Shown: piece by piece, positions 35,050 to 44,020 of the stretch | How positions within the stretch are numbered: the stretch's first letter is position 1 | Layout of the letters: every line of letters starts with the position of its first letter | Source of the DNA: Nocardia flavorosea NBRC 108225 | Lineage (GTDB): Bacteria; Actinomycetota; Actinomycetes; Mycobacteriales; Mycobacteriaceae | DNA length: 64,000 nt | Assembly: GCF_001613385.1 (NCBI RefSeq) | Contig: NZ_BDCG01000012.1 | Location: 310,001 to 374,000, forward strand | Direction: 5' to 3' | Made by a program: the position numbers and the translations under genes | Notes under the pieces: generated by a model | Seen by the model: the letters and a program-made list of their open reading frames with translations, nothing else | Told to the model about the DNA's origin: nothing | Databases searched by the model: none

Positions 35050-35844
35050 GTGCGTATCGGATTCGTCGGCGCCGGCCGGATGGGCACCCCCATGATCCGG
35101 CGTCTCGTCACGGCCGGGCACAGCGTCCGGGCCCTGGGACGCAACCCTGCCGCCCGCGAGGCAATCGGTGGCGCCGGCGCGACGGCGGTGGGCTCCGCGG
35201 CCGAGGCCGGACGGGACGCGGACGCCGTGGTCATCTGTGTCTTCACCGACGAGCAGGTGCGCGACGTCTGCCTCGGCAGCGGGCTGCTCGAGACGATGCC
35301 GCGCGACTCGGTATTGATCCTGCACACCACCGGCAACCCCGACACCGCGACAGCGATCGCCGCGGCCGCCACCGGTCGCCGTGTGGTCGATGCCCCGGTC
35401 AGCGGCGGTCCGCACAATATCGCCGACGGTACGATCACCGTCTTCCTGGGTGGCGATACGGAAGCGGTCGAACGCGCCCGCCCCGTGCTGTCGGCCTACG
35501 CAGATCCGGTGCTGCCGGTCGGCGCACTCGGCAACGGCCAGCGGGTCAAGCTGGTGAACAACGCGCTGTTCGCCGCCCAGATCGGCTTGGTCACCGAAGC
35601 CGTCCGGCTCGCCGGGCAGCTGGGTCTGGCCGAATCGGAAGTGCTCACGGCGCTCCCCCATGCGAGTAGTTCGAGCCGCGCTGTCCTCAGCGTCGCGGCC
35701 AAGGGATCGGTCGCGGCCTTCGCCGAATCGGTCGGCGACTTCCTCCGCAAAGATGTCGCGGTCGCCCGCGACCTCGCCGACCGCCTCGGCAGCGACCTCG
35801 GCCTGCTCGACCCCGCAATCCGCGCCGCCGTCGGGCCGGCCTGA
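35050..35844 (+). CDS. NAD(P)-dependent beta-hydroxyacid dehydrogenase-like protein
   Basis: A 264-aa paralogue of the preceding gene product with the same layout: GFVGAGRMGTPM, DAPVSGGPHNIADG and GQRVKLVNN with the catalytic Lys. Divergence is considerable, so the pair is not a recent tandem duplication. GTG at 35050 has GAAGGAGAA upstream. It is the last gene of the rightward operon; a short weak hairpin-like GCGAG/CTCGC follows the stop. Confidence 0.88.
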   Translation: MRIGFVGAGRMGTPMIRRLVTAGHSVRALGRNPAAREAIGGAGATAVGSAAEAGRDADAVVICVFTDEQVRDVCLGSGLLETMPRDSVLILHTTGNPDTATAIAAAATGRRVVDAPVSGGPHNIADGTITVFLGGDTEAVERARPVLSAYADPVLPVGALGNGQRVKLVNNALFAAQIGLVTEAVRLAGQLGLAESEVLTALPHASSSSRAVLSVAAKGSVAAFAESVGDFLRKDVAVARDLADRLGSDLGLLDPAIRAAVGPA

Positions 35845-35957
35845 CCGCGAGGGTTCTCTCGCTCCAGCGCCCGGTGCCTCGTTCAGGTCGGCCGCCCTCG
35901 AAATGCACCGCCGGTGCGGGCATCGCGTTTCTCGCGAGGTCGTCGCATCGACCACGG

Positions 35958-36737
35958 TCAGCCACGTACATGCAGACCGAAACCGGTGCGGCCCGCGGGT
36001 TCGAGGCCTTCCTTCAGCTGGAGCGACGGAATCTCGTAGTCACCGGAGTTCTGCGGCCGGAAGGCGATCGGTTCGGTCGAGTCCAGGGTGATCAGGCGCT
36101 GCTCCCATGCCTTGGCGATATCCCGATAGGCCGCCGCGGTCAACCGGCCGGCACCGTACGCGACGAACGGCGGCAGCACCTCGATACCCGGGTAGTAGAG
36201 GATCCCGTGGTGGATCGGGAACAGGAGATCCTCGACCGGGCCGTTGACCCCGCGGGCGGAGTAGTGCGATTCCTGGCCGCCGATGGTCACCGACAACAAT
36301 GCCCTGCGGCCCGCAAGGGTTCCCTCGCCGTAACGTTCGCCGTACTTCGTGTCGCTGTGCTCGCCGACGCCGTACCCGAAATGCTGGGTGAATACGCGGT
36401 CCACCCAGCCCTTGAGGATGGCAGGCATCGAGTACCACCACAGCGGGAACTGGAAGATGATCGACTCCGCCCACAGCAGTTTCTCCTGTTCGCCGCGGAC
36501 GTCCGGGGTGAGATCTCCCGTATCGAAGGCCCGGCCCGAATCGCGGGCGACCCGCAGCGGGGTCGATGCGGCGGGGCCGTAGTCCGCGGCATCCACCACC
36601 GCCTTCCAGTCCATGGCGTACAGATCGCTCACCCGTACTTCGTGCCCCGCTTTTTCCAGCGTGGTCACCGCGAGGTCTTTCAGTGCGCCGTTGAGCGACT
36701 CCGGTTCGGGGTGGGCGTAGACGATCAGTGTCTTCAT
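35958..36737 (-). CDS. NAD(P)H:quinone oxidoreductase, flavodoxin-like fold
   Basis: A 259-aa FMN/FAD flavoprotein of the NQO1/MdaB type reducing quinones by two electrons. Seen: N-terminal LIVYAHPEPESLNGAL, the FQFPLWWYSMPAILKGWVDRVF flavin/substrate region is recognisable as the short motif PLWWYSMPA, and T-I-G-G-Q at the mid-region. ATG preceded by AAGGAG. It diverges from an XRE/MmyB regulator 138 nt away, which probably represses it. Confidence 0.9.
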   Translation of the reverse strand: MKTLIVYAHPEPESLNGALKDLAVTTLEKAGHEVRVSDLYAMDWKAVVDAADYGPAASTPLRVARDSGRAFDTGDLTPDVRGEQEKLLWAESIIFQFPLWWYSMPAILKGWVDRVFTQHFGYGVGEHSDTKYGERYGEGTLAGRRALLSVTIGGQESHYSARGVNGPVEDLLFPIHHGILYYPGIEVLPPFVAYGAGRLTAAAYRDIAKAWEQRLITLDSTEPIAFRPQNSGDYEIPSLQLKEGLEPAGRTGFGLHVRG

Positions 36738-36875
36738 CGGAACTCCTTCGGATCGGATGCCATCGATCCTGGGCGTCGCGCCGCCCGGCGTTCAGGGGCG
36801 TTTCTTCCACCGGACCGGGCTTCCTGGTATCGGCAGGGCCACCTTCGCCGGCGACGGTGCGGCCATACTGAGGGC

Positions 36876-37724
36876 ATGGACGATCTCGCGGGCTTCCTGC
36901 GGACCCGGCGCTCCCGGGTCGACCCGGCCACCGTCGGCATCCCCACCGATAGGCCTCGCCGGGTCGACGGGCTGCGCCGCGAAGAAGTGGCACACCTGTC
37001 CGGGGTGAGTGTCGACTATTACGTGCGCCTCGAGCAGGGGCGCGCCACCCAGCCTTCCGATCAGGTCCTCGATGCGCTCGCCCGTGTGCTCGGTCTCGAC
37101 GAAACCGAACGGGATCATCTCTGCCGGCTCGCCCGGCAGCGCCGCCGGCGCGCGAAAATACCGGGCGGGCAGGTGCGGCCGGAGGTGCTGCGGGTGCTGG
37201 ACCTCGTCGCCGGCGCACCCGCGCTGATCATGAACCACCGCCTGGACGTGCTCGCGGGCAATCGCCTGGCCGGGCTGCTCTACGGCCGGCCGATTCCCGG
37301 GCTCAACACCGCCCGGCACATCTTCCTGGAGGAGGCCGATCGCGGCTTGTACGCGGACTGGGAGACCTGCACCCTGGATGCGGTCGGGCATCTGCGCCTG
37401 GCCGCGGGTAAATACCCCGACGACCCCGGTCTGGTCTCGCTCATCGGCGAACTGGCGATGGGCAGCGAACGTTTCCGCCGTCTCTGGGCGCGGGCAGATG
37501 TGCGCGCTCGTACCCACGGGCGCAAGGCGTTCCGGCATCCGCTGGTCGGGCTGCTGGAATTGCACCAGGAGAACTTCGCCCTACCGGACGAATCGGGATT
37601 GGAGCTGCTGGTTCTCTCCGCTGTCCCCGGCAGCCCCACCGAGGACGGTCTGCGTTTGCTCGCCGGCCTGGACGCGGACAGCAGCGCCGCGCGTTCCACG
37701 GCGTCCGCTCCGGCGCGCGAGTAG
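36876..37724 (+). CDS. XRE-type regulator with MmyB ligand-binding domain
   Basis: A 282-aa regulator. An N-terminal helix-turn-helix (about residues 5-75) shows RPRRVDGLRREEVAHLSGVS and Y-Y-V-R-L-E-Q-G-R; the C-terminal MmyB-like domain (about 105-270), a PAS-like ligand pocket, includes NRLAGLLYG and H-P-L-V-G-L-L-E-L. Such genes commonly sit next to an oxidoreductase they control, as here with the quinone reductase. The ATG at 36876 follows AGGG. Confidence 0.9.
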   Translation: MDDLAGFLRTRRSRVDPATVGIPTDRPRRVDGLRREEVAHLSGVSVDYYVRLEQGRATQPSDQVLDALARVLGLDETERDHLCRLARQRRRRAKIPGGQVRPEVLRVLDLVAGAPALIMNHRLDVLAGNRLAGLLYGRPIPGLNTARHIFLEEADRGLYADWETCTLDAVGHLRLAAGKYPDDPGLVSLIGELAMGSERFRRLWARADVRARTHGRKAFRHPLVGLLELHQENFALPDESGLELLVLSAVPGSPTEDGLRLLAGLDADSSAARSTASAPARE

Positions 37725-37751
37725 TTCCCTCCCGGACCGCGAGCCTCGTAT

Positions 37752-38100
37752 TCACACCTTCACGGCGGACGGTACGTCCCGGCCCGGGATCCCCGGATCG
37801 CGCAGACTGCAGAACAGCAACCCGCTGAGCAACGGCATCGCGATCAGCGGCAACAACGCGACCTGTAAGGACGCGGTATCGGCGAGGTGGCCGAGGGCGG
37901 GACTCACCAGCCCTCCCACGCTGACGGAGAGCCCGAGTGTGACTCCGGCGGCGGTGCCGGCCCGCGAGGGCAGATAGTCCCGGCCGAGGGTCACCTGCAG
38001 GGAAAACGGTACGTAGAGCGCGACCGAGGTCGCTGCCACGAACAGGTAGACACCGGGGCCCGGGGCCCACACCACCCCCGCGATCGCCTGCACCACGCCC
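37752..38100 (-). pseudogene. MFS transporter, C-terminal fragment
   Basis: The minus-strand frame reads a membrane-rich C-terminal part of an Fsr-like (fosmidomycin-resistance type) MFS protein: YLFVAATSVALYVPF, TAAGVTLGLSVSVGGLVSPA, and A-L-L-P-L-I-A-M-P. Roughly the last third of a normal ~400-aa transporter remains. Upstream of about 38100 the frame turns into the antisense of an AraC fragment, so the 5' two-thirds and promoter are gone. Confidence 0.8.
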
Positions 38101-38249
38101 TGATCCTCCTGGCGGAGAAGACTCCGTTCACTGCCGTGGCGCACCGCTGCGGCTGGGCCTCGGCCAGCGCTTTCATCGATATCTTCCGCAAGACGTTCGG
38201 CCATACGCCCCGCGCCCATCCCGGGGACCCGCCGCCGAGTAGCACCTGA
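38098..38249 (+). pseudogene. AraC family regulator, C-terminal HTH fragment
   Basis: The plus-strand frame ending in TGA at 38247-38249 reads LLAEKTPFTAVAHRCGW, S-A-F-I-D-I-F-R-K-T-F-G-H-T-P, the second helix-turn-helix and final helix of AraC regulators. Everything N-terminal is missing. It abuts the MFS fragment at about 38095-38105. The layout equals a divergent AraC/MFS pair from which an internal deletion removed both 5' ends. Confidence 0.8.
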
Positions 38250-38342
38250 GCTGCCACCGCATTCGCAGGCGAAGCAAGATTCCGCAACAGCCCTCTCGCA
38301 AGACGAGCAAAGTCGCCCAGCAAGCGCCGGAGCCCACTCAGC

Positions 38343-38948
38343 TCAGTGCCGGTCCGGCCAGTTCGGGGAGCGGCCGAGCATGCACAGGATCCGGTCGAGC
38401 GCGGAACCGGTGCCCGGATCCGGGAGAGCATGCGCGAAGGGTGATTCCGGGCTGTCGCGCTCCGGCCCGTCGGGAATCTGCCCGACGATCCGCAGTACCG
38501 GTTCGGCGCAGGCCGGGTCCAGTTCGTAGTCCTGCCCGACGGCCCGCGCGAGATCCCAGCCGTGGACCACATAGTCGACCAGATGGAATCCGATGGCCTG
38601 GTGGCCGGGCACGGTGACACCGGCACCGAATTCCGGCATGGCGAACAGACGCTGCGGCACATCGTCCGGCGCGAAGGCGGCCAGCACGGCATCGGCAGAT
38701 TCGGCGTACTCCTCGCCGGTCTGCGGACCGGGCGGGCGCGGATGCCACAGGGCGAGGTCGGCGCCGTCGCCCCGTGCCGCGGCGGCGAAGCCGCGATGCT
38801 GGGCGGCCATATGGGCCAGCAGCTCACCGACGGTCCAGGCGGCACAGGGGGTCGGGCGGCCGAGCAGGTCCGGGGTCACGAGTTCGGCGGTTTTCACGGT
38901 GGCGAGCACCGCAGCGCGGTCCAGCTCGCGAAGGTCTTCTGTAGTCAT
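38343..38948 (-). CDS. TIGR03086-family DinB-like metal-binding protein
   Basis: A 201-aa four-helix-bundle protein of the mycothiol-dependent maleylpyruvate isomerase/DinB superfamily. Seen: PTPCAAWTVGELLAHM with the first metal His, the central F-H-L-V-D-Y-V-V-H-G-W-D-L with two further His, as expected for a three-His metal site. Many family members are thiol-dependent transferases of unknown substrate. It diverges from a MarR gene. Confidence 0.87.
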   Translation of the reverse strand: MTTEDLRELDRAAVLATVKTAELVTPDLLGRPTPCAAWTVGELLAHMAAQHRGFAAAARGDGADLALWHPRPPGPQTGEEYAESADAVLAAFAPDDVPQRLFAMPEFGAGVTVPGHQAIGFHLVDYVVHGWDLARAVGQDYELDPACAEPVLRIVGQIPDGPERDSPESPFAHALPDPGTGSALDRILCMLGRSPNWPDRH

Positions 38949-39078
38949 ATCCAGATAATACGCACACGCCTATCATATGTCCATGCCTATTAATTTCGCC
39001 GGGCACCGCCGCCCCCACCTCACCCGTGCACGGATGCCGATACGCGATGACGGGTACCGGCCCCGGTAAATTCGACCC

Positions 39079-39537
39079 ATGGGATCAACGGACCGTCCGG
39101 ACCTGGCGGCAATGCTCGCACCGCTGACCCGCACGCTGATCGCCATGGAACGCCCGGTCCTCGAGTCGTACGGCCTGACCATGTGGGCCTACAGCGTGCT
39201 GGTGGCGCTCAGTCGCGGCCCGGCCCGTGGCCAGGGTGTGCTCGCCCAGGAAATCGGCGCGGACAAAACCCGCATCATCGCGGTCCTCGACGACCTGCAG
39301 GACCGCGGACTCCTGCACCGATACCCCGACCCTGCCGACCGGCGGGCCCGGCTACTGGAACTCACCGCCGAGGGACACCGGATCGTCGCGCAGGCGCGGA
39401 CCGAGATCCAGTCACGCGAGGAACAGCTGGTGCTGCAACACCTCTCGCCCGCTGACCGCCAGGTATTCCTGAGTGCCCTGCACACCCTGGCGGAGCTGCC
39501 CCGAAGCCTCGACGAGGACGACTCGGCAGCGAACTGA
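39079..39537 (+). CDS. MarR family transcriptional regulator
   Basis: A 152-aa winged-helix regulator. Seen: recognition helix region QGVLAQEIGADKTRIIAVL and the wing YPDPADRRARLLELT with conserved D-x-R. The divergent DinB-like gene 130 nt away is the likely co-regulated partner; the intergenic region carries a direct repeat GCCTAT at 38968 and 38985. No ribosome site is obvious. Confidence 0.9.
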   Translation: MGSTDRPDLAAMLAPLTRTLIAMERPVLESYGLTMWAYSVLVALSRGPARGQGVLAQEIGADKTRIIAVLDDLQDRGLLHRYPDPADRRARLLELTAEGHRIVAQARTEIQSREEQLVLQHLSPADRQVFLSALHTLAELPRSLDEDDSAAN

Positions 39538-39705
39538 CCACGCCCGGCCGAGCGGACGTCCCGCCGATCAGCCGGACGAGCCGTCGCCGGTCCCGCACAC
39601 GCACAGCCCGGAATTCCTGTTCGAGGTGCCGGACGCCGGCGGTGGCCGCCAGATATCCGAGACCGAACGTCGTGGCAGCAAGCCGAAGGACCGTACGGAA
39701 CTCGG

Positions 39706-40611
39706 CTACCCGCGTCCGTGGGCTCCCAGGGGTGGCCGACCCCCGTCGGCGCCGAGATCCCCGCTGTCCCGGAGCACCCGCAGCGGGGCGTGGTTGGCCC
39801 AGCCCTCGACCGGCCAGTTGAACCAGCCGGCGGAGGCCGAGGTGCCGCCGTCCGGGTGCAGGGTGGTGCCGGTGAGGTACGCCGAGAGCTGGGAGGCCAG
39901 GAAGACCGCGCAGTGGGAGATATCGGTGAGGCGCCCGGCGCGGCCCATGGGGATGGCGACCTTCACCCCGTCCGGGTCCATCATTGCGTTGTCACCGGTG
40001 CCGATACGTTCCAGGTTCGGTGTGGGGACGAAATCCGGGGCGATGTTGTTGACCCGGATCCCGTCCGGCGCCACCTCGATCGCGAGAGTGCGCGCGAACT
40101 GTTCCACCGCAGCCTTGGCCGCCGCGTACACCGCGAAACCCGGTGCGGCGCGGTGTGCTTCGATAGTGGTGATATTGATGATGCTGCCGCCGCGGCCACC
40201 GGCCCGCATCAGCGGGACCGCCTGGTGGCAGGCGTGCAGCACATGGGTCAGGTTGGTGCGCAGCAACGCATCCCAGCCTTTGGGCCGGGTTTCGGTGAAC
40301 GGGGCACGGAAGGTACCGCCTACCACATTCACCAGGGTGTCGAGCCGGCCCCACCGGGTTCGAGCGGCCTCGAAAAGGGCGGTGAGTTCGGCGGGATCGC
40401 GGGCATCACCGTGCTCGACGAATGCCTCGTGACCGCGGTCGGCGAGGGTGGCCCGTAGTTCGGCGGCGGCTGCGCGATCGATATCGAGGACGGCCACGCG
40501 TACACCGTTGTCCGCGAGGTCCGAGACGATCGCACCGCCCAATCCGCCCGCCCCACCGGTCACCACGGCCACTGTGCCCGCGAGACCGGCACGTTCTTCG
40601 AACCAGCCCAT
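39706..40611 (-). CDS. SDR family oxidoreductase
   Basis: A 301-aa SDR. Seen: VTGGAGGLGGAI, N-V-V-G-G, catalytic Ser-equivalent in INITTIEA (Thr/Ser region) and Y-A-A-A-K. The usual Ser appears as Thr. A 40-residue C-terminal extension (W-F-N-W-P-V-E-G-W) resembles those of steroid/bile-acid-type SDRs; that comparison is tentative. It is last in the leftward operon of two acyl-CoA dehydrogenases and an LLM oxidoreductase, 9 nt after the latter. Confidence 0.88.
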   Translation of the reverse strand: MGWFEERAGLAGTVAVVTGGAGGLGGAIVSDLADNGVRVAVLDIDRAAAAELRATLADRGHEAFVEHGDARDPAELTALFEAARTRWGRLDTLVNVVGGTFRAPFTETRPKGWDALLRTNLTHVLHACHQAVPLMRAGGRGGSIINITTIEAHRAAPGFAVYAAAKAAVEQFARTLAIEVAPDGIRVNNIAPDFVPTPNLERIGTGDNAMMDPDGVKVAIPMGRAGRLTDISHCAVFLASQLSAYLTGTTLHPDGGTSASAGWFNWPVEGWANHAPLRVLRDSGDLGADGGRPPLGAHGRG

Positions 40612-40620
40612 TCGATCGTC

Positions 40621-41541
40621 CTATCCGTCGATGTAGATCGCGCCGAACTCGGCCAGGAAATCGAAGGTGACTCCCGGGTCGAGGGTTTCGTGCACTCCGG
40701 CCCGGGTGGAGACCACGATCCAGTCGACTCCGGCCCGGGCGAGTTCACCGAATGCTTCCCGATGCAGACTCGGGTCGGCGCCGGGTCCGGTGAGGCCGGG
40801 ATCGCTGTAGGAATACACGAGGTCGATATGTTCGGCACGTCCCGAACTCGCTGCGGATTCGCGTATTCCGGCGATCTTGCGGGACAGTTCCGCGATCCCG
40901 CCGAGTTCGGGGGTCCGGGCGGTACTGCTGAGTTCGGCACCGCCGGACATCGGAATCCACCCGTGCGCGGCCCGGGCCACGCGCCGCCGGCTCAACGCCG
41001 AATTGCCGCCGATCCAGATCGGGATCGGCTGTTGCACCGGGGTCGGCCGGGCCTGTACATCGCGGGCGCTGAAATGTTTGCCCGCGTAGCTGAACGGCTC
41101 CCCCTTCCAATGCAGCGGGAGGACGTCGAGCGCTTCGTCGAACAGTGTGTTGCGCTCGTCGAAGTCGACCCCGACGGCATGGAATTCACCTTTCAGATAT
41201 CCGGTGCCGATTCCCAGGACCGCCCGGCCACCGGACAGTTTGTCCAGGGTCGCGGCCGCTTTCGCGAGCAGCATGGGATTGCGGTAGGGCGCCACGGACA
41301 GGTAGGTGATCAGCCTGATCCGTTCGGTCAGCGCGGCGGCATAGCCCAGGGATACGAACGGGTCCAGTGTCTGGTGTCCGCCCGCGCCCAGCCAGCGCGC
41401 GCCGGGCGCCGGATGCTCGCTCAACGAGAATCCGCCGAATCCGGCCTGTTCGGCCGCTGCGGCGACCGCACCCAGCGGCCCGGCATCGAGGACATCGCCG
41501 TCCGCGCCGCCGGTTTCCGGATAGTGGAAGATGAACTGCAT
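40621..41541 (-). CDS. LLM-class F420-dependent oxidoreductase
   Basis: A 306-aa luciferase-like monooxygenase-fold protein, TIM barrel, probably F420-dependent as in related mycobacterial enzymes. Seen: GGFSLSEHPAPG, the R-I-R-L-I-T-Y-L strand, GRAVLGIGTGYLKGEF and PIPIWIGGNS. The ATG has GGAGG 7 nt upstream. It lies between an acyl-CoA dehydrogenase and an SDR, so it likely acts as a dehydrogenase or reductase on a CoA intermediate. Confidence 0.9.
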   Translation of the reverse strand: MQFIFHYPETGGADGDVLDAGPLGAVAAAAEQAGFGGFSLSEHPAPGARWLGAGGHQTLDPFVSLGYAAALTERIRLITYLSVAPYRNPMLLAKAAATLDKLSGGRAVLGIGTGYLKGEFHAVGVDFDERNTLFDEALDVLPLHWKGEPFSYAGKHFSARDVQARPTPVQQPIPIWIGGNSALSRRRVARAAHGWIPMSGGAELSSTARTPELGGIAELSRKIAGIRESAASSGRAEHIDLVYSYSDPGLTGPGADPSLHREAFGELARAGVDWIVVSTRAGVHETLDPGVTFDFLAEFGAIYIDG

Positions 41542-41573
41542 CGCTGCCTCCGTATCGTCGGGAACCGCCGCCT

Positions 41574-42803
41574 CTAGCGACCCCGTCGCACCTCTTTGAA
41601 CGGCACGTCGCGGTCGGCGGCGGACTCGCGCGGCATACCGAGAACACGTTCGCTGATCACATTGCGCGCCATTTCGGTACTACCGCCGGCCAGGCTCCAC
41701 GCGGCCCGGAACAGGTAGTCGGTGCCGATCTCGGCGGTGTCGACGGGATCGCCCGGCGCGTGGGTGACGGCATCCGCGCCCGCGACCTTCACCGCCATAT
41801 CGGTTTGCAGCCACGAGTTCTCGGCGCTGAACAACCGGGTGATCGACCCGGCCGCCGGCGGTAGTTCGCCGGCCGTGATGCCGTGGGTGATGTGCGCGAT
41901 CAGCTGATCGCGCACAACCATCATCGCGTGGGCTTCGCCGATATCCTCGCGGACCCGCATATCATCGAGCCGGTCGAGCCGCCGGGCGATCTCCAGAATC
42001 GGGGAATCCTCACCACCGATATGCGGGCGGGCGCCGCTCATATACGGCGAGGTCCCGCCGATCGCCGCCCGCTCGTGCTGGAGCAGCCGCGACGCCGCCT
42101 CCCAGCCGTTGTCGACCTGGCCGACCACCGCGTCGTCACCGAGCGCGACATCGTCGAAGAATTCCTGGCAGAACTCGGTGGAGCCGGTGACCTGTTTGAT
42201 CCGCTGCACCGTAACCCCCGGTGCCCCGATCGGCAGCAGGAACATGGTGAGACCACGATGTTTGGGCACATCCCAATTGGTGCGGGCCAGGCACAGGCCG
42301 TAGTCGGCGGCGTAGGCGCCGGAACTCCAGATCTTGGACCCGTTGAGGATCCACCGGTCGCCGTCCCGGTCGGCGCGGGTGGTGAGCCCCGCCAGATCGG
42401 AGCCGCCGCTGGGTTCGGACAGCAGCTGTACCAGTACTTCGTCACCGCGCAGCACGGCGGGCAGATGTGCGCGTTTCTGTTCCTCGGTGCCGAGTTCGAG
42501 CAGCGTCGCCGCGCAGATGGACAGTGTCGGCACGTTCAGGATGACCGGCATCTCGTACGGATAGGACTCCGTGGTGAACGCCGCCTGGTGCGCCGGGGTG
42601 AGACCGAGTCCACCGTATTCCTCCGGAAAACAGATCCCGGCGAAACCGGCGTCGTACAGCTTCCGCTGCAATTCCCGGGCCCGGTCCCACTCCTCTTTAC
42701 TGTCCGGCGGGCCCGTATCGGGCGGTGCCGGGGGCAGGTTGTCGCGCAACCACGTCCGGGCGCGTGCGCGGAATTCGGTGACGGGTTCCATATCGGTCGT
42801 CAT
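41574..42803 (-). CDS. Acyl-CoA dehydrogenase (FadE)
   Basis: A 409-aa flavoprotein introducing an alpha-beta double bond into an acyl-CoA. Seen: FPEEYGGLGLTPAHQ, the FAD contact LLSEPSGGSDLAG, K-I-W-S-S-G, and R-N-V-I-S-E-R-V-L-G-M-P-R-E. The classical C-terminal catalytic Glu position reads Gly, but LLQHERAAIGG offers the helix-G Glu used in isovaleryl/long-chain types. The adjacent FadE 30 nt upstream suggests a heteromeric alpha2beta2 enzyme as in steroid side-chain degradation. Confidence 0.92.
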   Translation of the reverse strand: MTTDMEPVTEFRARARTWLRDNLPPAPPDTGPPDSKEEWDRARELQRKLYDAGFAGICFPEEYGGLGLTPAHQAAFTTESYPYEMPVILNVPTLSICAATLLELGTEEQKRAHLPAVLRGDEVLVQLLSEPSGGSDLAGLTTRADRDGDRWILNGSKIWSSGAYAADYGLCLARTNWDVPKHRGLTMFLLPIGAPGVTVQRIKQVTGSTEFCQEFFDDVALGDDAVVGQVDNGWEAASRLLQHERAAIGGTSPYMSGARPHIGGEDSPILEIARRLDRLDDMRVREDIGEAHAMMVVRDQLIAHITHGITAGELPPAAGSITRLFSAENSWLQTDMAVKVAGADAVTHAPGDPVDTAEIGTDYLFRAAWSLAGGSTEMARNVISERVLGMPRESAADRDVPFKEVRRGR

Positions 42804-42833
42804 GGTGATCTGCCTTCCAGGAAATCCGTCGCG

Positions 42834-43982
42834 CTACGCGGCCGCGACGAGAAGATCGGTGATCCGGCGGCGATGCTCCTCGGGCGTACCGTAGAGCGCC
42901 CGGCCCAGGCCGATCCGTCGCAGGTACAGATGCAGATCGTGCTCCCAGGTGACCCCGATCCCGCCGTGCAGCTGTACACAGTCCTGCCCGATCACCGGCG
43001 CCTTCGCGCCCACATACGATTTCGCGACACTCACCGCTTCGTCCGCGGTAGCCGAATCGTCGTCACAGGCCGCGGCCGCGGCGGTCGCGGTGGCCCGGCA
43101 GGCCTCCAGCCAGGTCTTGTTGTCGGCCATGCGATGTTTGAGCGCCTGATACGAGGCGAGCGGCCGGCCGAAGGTGAACCGGTCGTTCAGCCAGCCGAGA
43201 GTGGACTCGAGGGCTACCTCGGTGGCGCCCACGGTTTCTGCCGCCGTGAGCACGGCGGCAGTGTGCAATTGGGCACGTATCGCGGCGGTGGCGGCCGGTC
43301 CGGTATGCGTTGCCGCGGTGTCCGGCACCACGACCCCGTCGAAGTCGATACGGGCGGTGCGCCGGACCAGATCCAGAGTCCAGGTGGGGGTCACGGTCAC
43401 TCCGGGGGCGTCGGCCGGGACCAGTAGCTGTACCGGCCCGTCGGGGCCGTGCGCGGTCACCAGGAAGAAATCGGCCTGATCACCGGATTCGACCCGGTCC
43501 TTGATCCCGTTCACGCGGTACCCGTCGCCTTCGGGCGTCGCAGTGACCCGCGCGCCCGAGTCCGCGCCCGCCGCGTACATCACCTCCATACCGCGGCCCG
43601 GTTCGTAGACCGCCCACGCGATGACCTGATCCCCCGCCGCGACCCCGGCGATCGTGTCACCGAATCCGTGCCCGGCACTCGCCAGCCCGGCCAGCACCGC
43701 GTTGGTGGTGACGAACGGACCCGGCGCGCAGGCACGACCCAGTTCACTTGCGACCGACGTCAATTCGGTGAGCGGCCGGCCGGAGATGGAGCCGCCCCCG
43801 TACTCCTCGGCGACCAGCATGGCGGTCCAGCCGAGTTCGGTGGCCGAGCGCCACCAATCACGGTCGAATCCGGTTTCGGCCTCGCCCAGAGCGCGTACTG
43901 TCGCCACCGGAACGGTCTCCGCCAGGAATTCCCGGGCGGTCTGCTGGAAGAGCCGCTGGTCAGCGGTGACATCGAGGGTCAT
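42834..43982 (-). CDS. Acyl-CoA dehydrogenase-like protein (FadE partner)
   Basis: A 382-aa acyl-CoA dehydrogenase homologue. Seen: V-A-E-E-Y-G-G-G near residue 60, R-F-T-F-G-R-P-L-A-S-Y-Q with the FAD-contacting segment, and C-terminal QLHGGIGVTWEHDLHLYLRR. No Glu is obvious at either known catalytic position, so it may be the non-catalytic subunit of a pair with the neighbour. It is the first gene behind the tandem operators at 44021 and diverges from a P450. Confidence 0.9.
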   Translation of the reverse strand: MTLDVTADQRLFQQTAREFLAETVPVATVRALGEAETGFDRDWWRSATELGWTAMLVAEEYGGGSISGRPLTELTSVASELGRACAPGPFVTTNAVLAGLASAGHGFGDTIAGVAAGDQVIAWAVYEPGRGMEVMYAAGADSGARVTATPEGDGYRVNGIKDRVESGDQADFFLVTAHGPDGPVQLLVPADAPGVTVTPTWTLDLVRRTARIDFDGVVVPDTAATHTGPAATAAIRAQLHTAAVLTAAETVGATEVALESTLGWLNDRFTFGRPLASYQALKHRMADNKTWLEACRATATAAAAACDDDSATADEAVSVAKSYVGAKAPVIGQDCVQLHGGIGVTWEHDLHLYLRRIGLGRALYGTPEEHRRRITDLLVAAA

Positions 43983-44020
43983 ATTTTCCGGTCCTCCGGT
44001 TGACGCACGGCATACCGTGT

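Noticed and set aside
34031..35844. Recent tandem duplication of the dehydrogenase genes
   Set aside because: The two proteins share only family motifs; nucleotide similarity is too low for a recent duplication.
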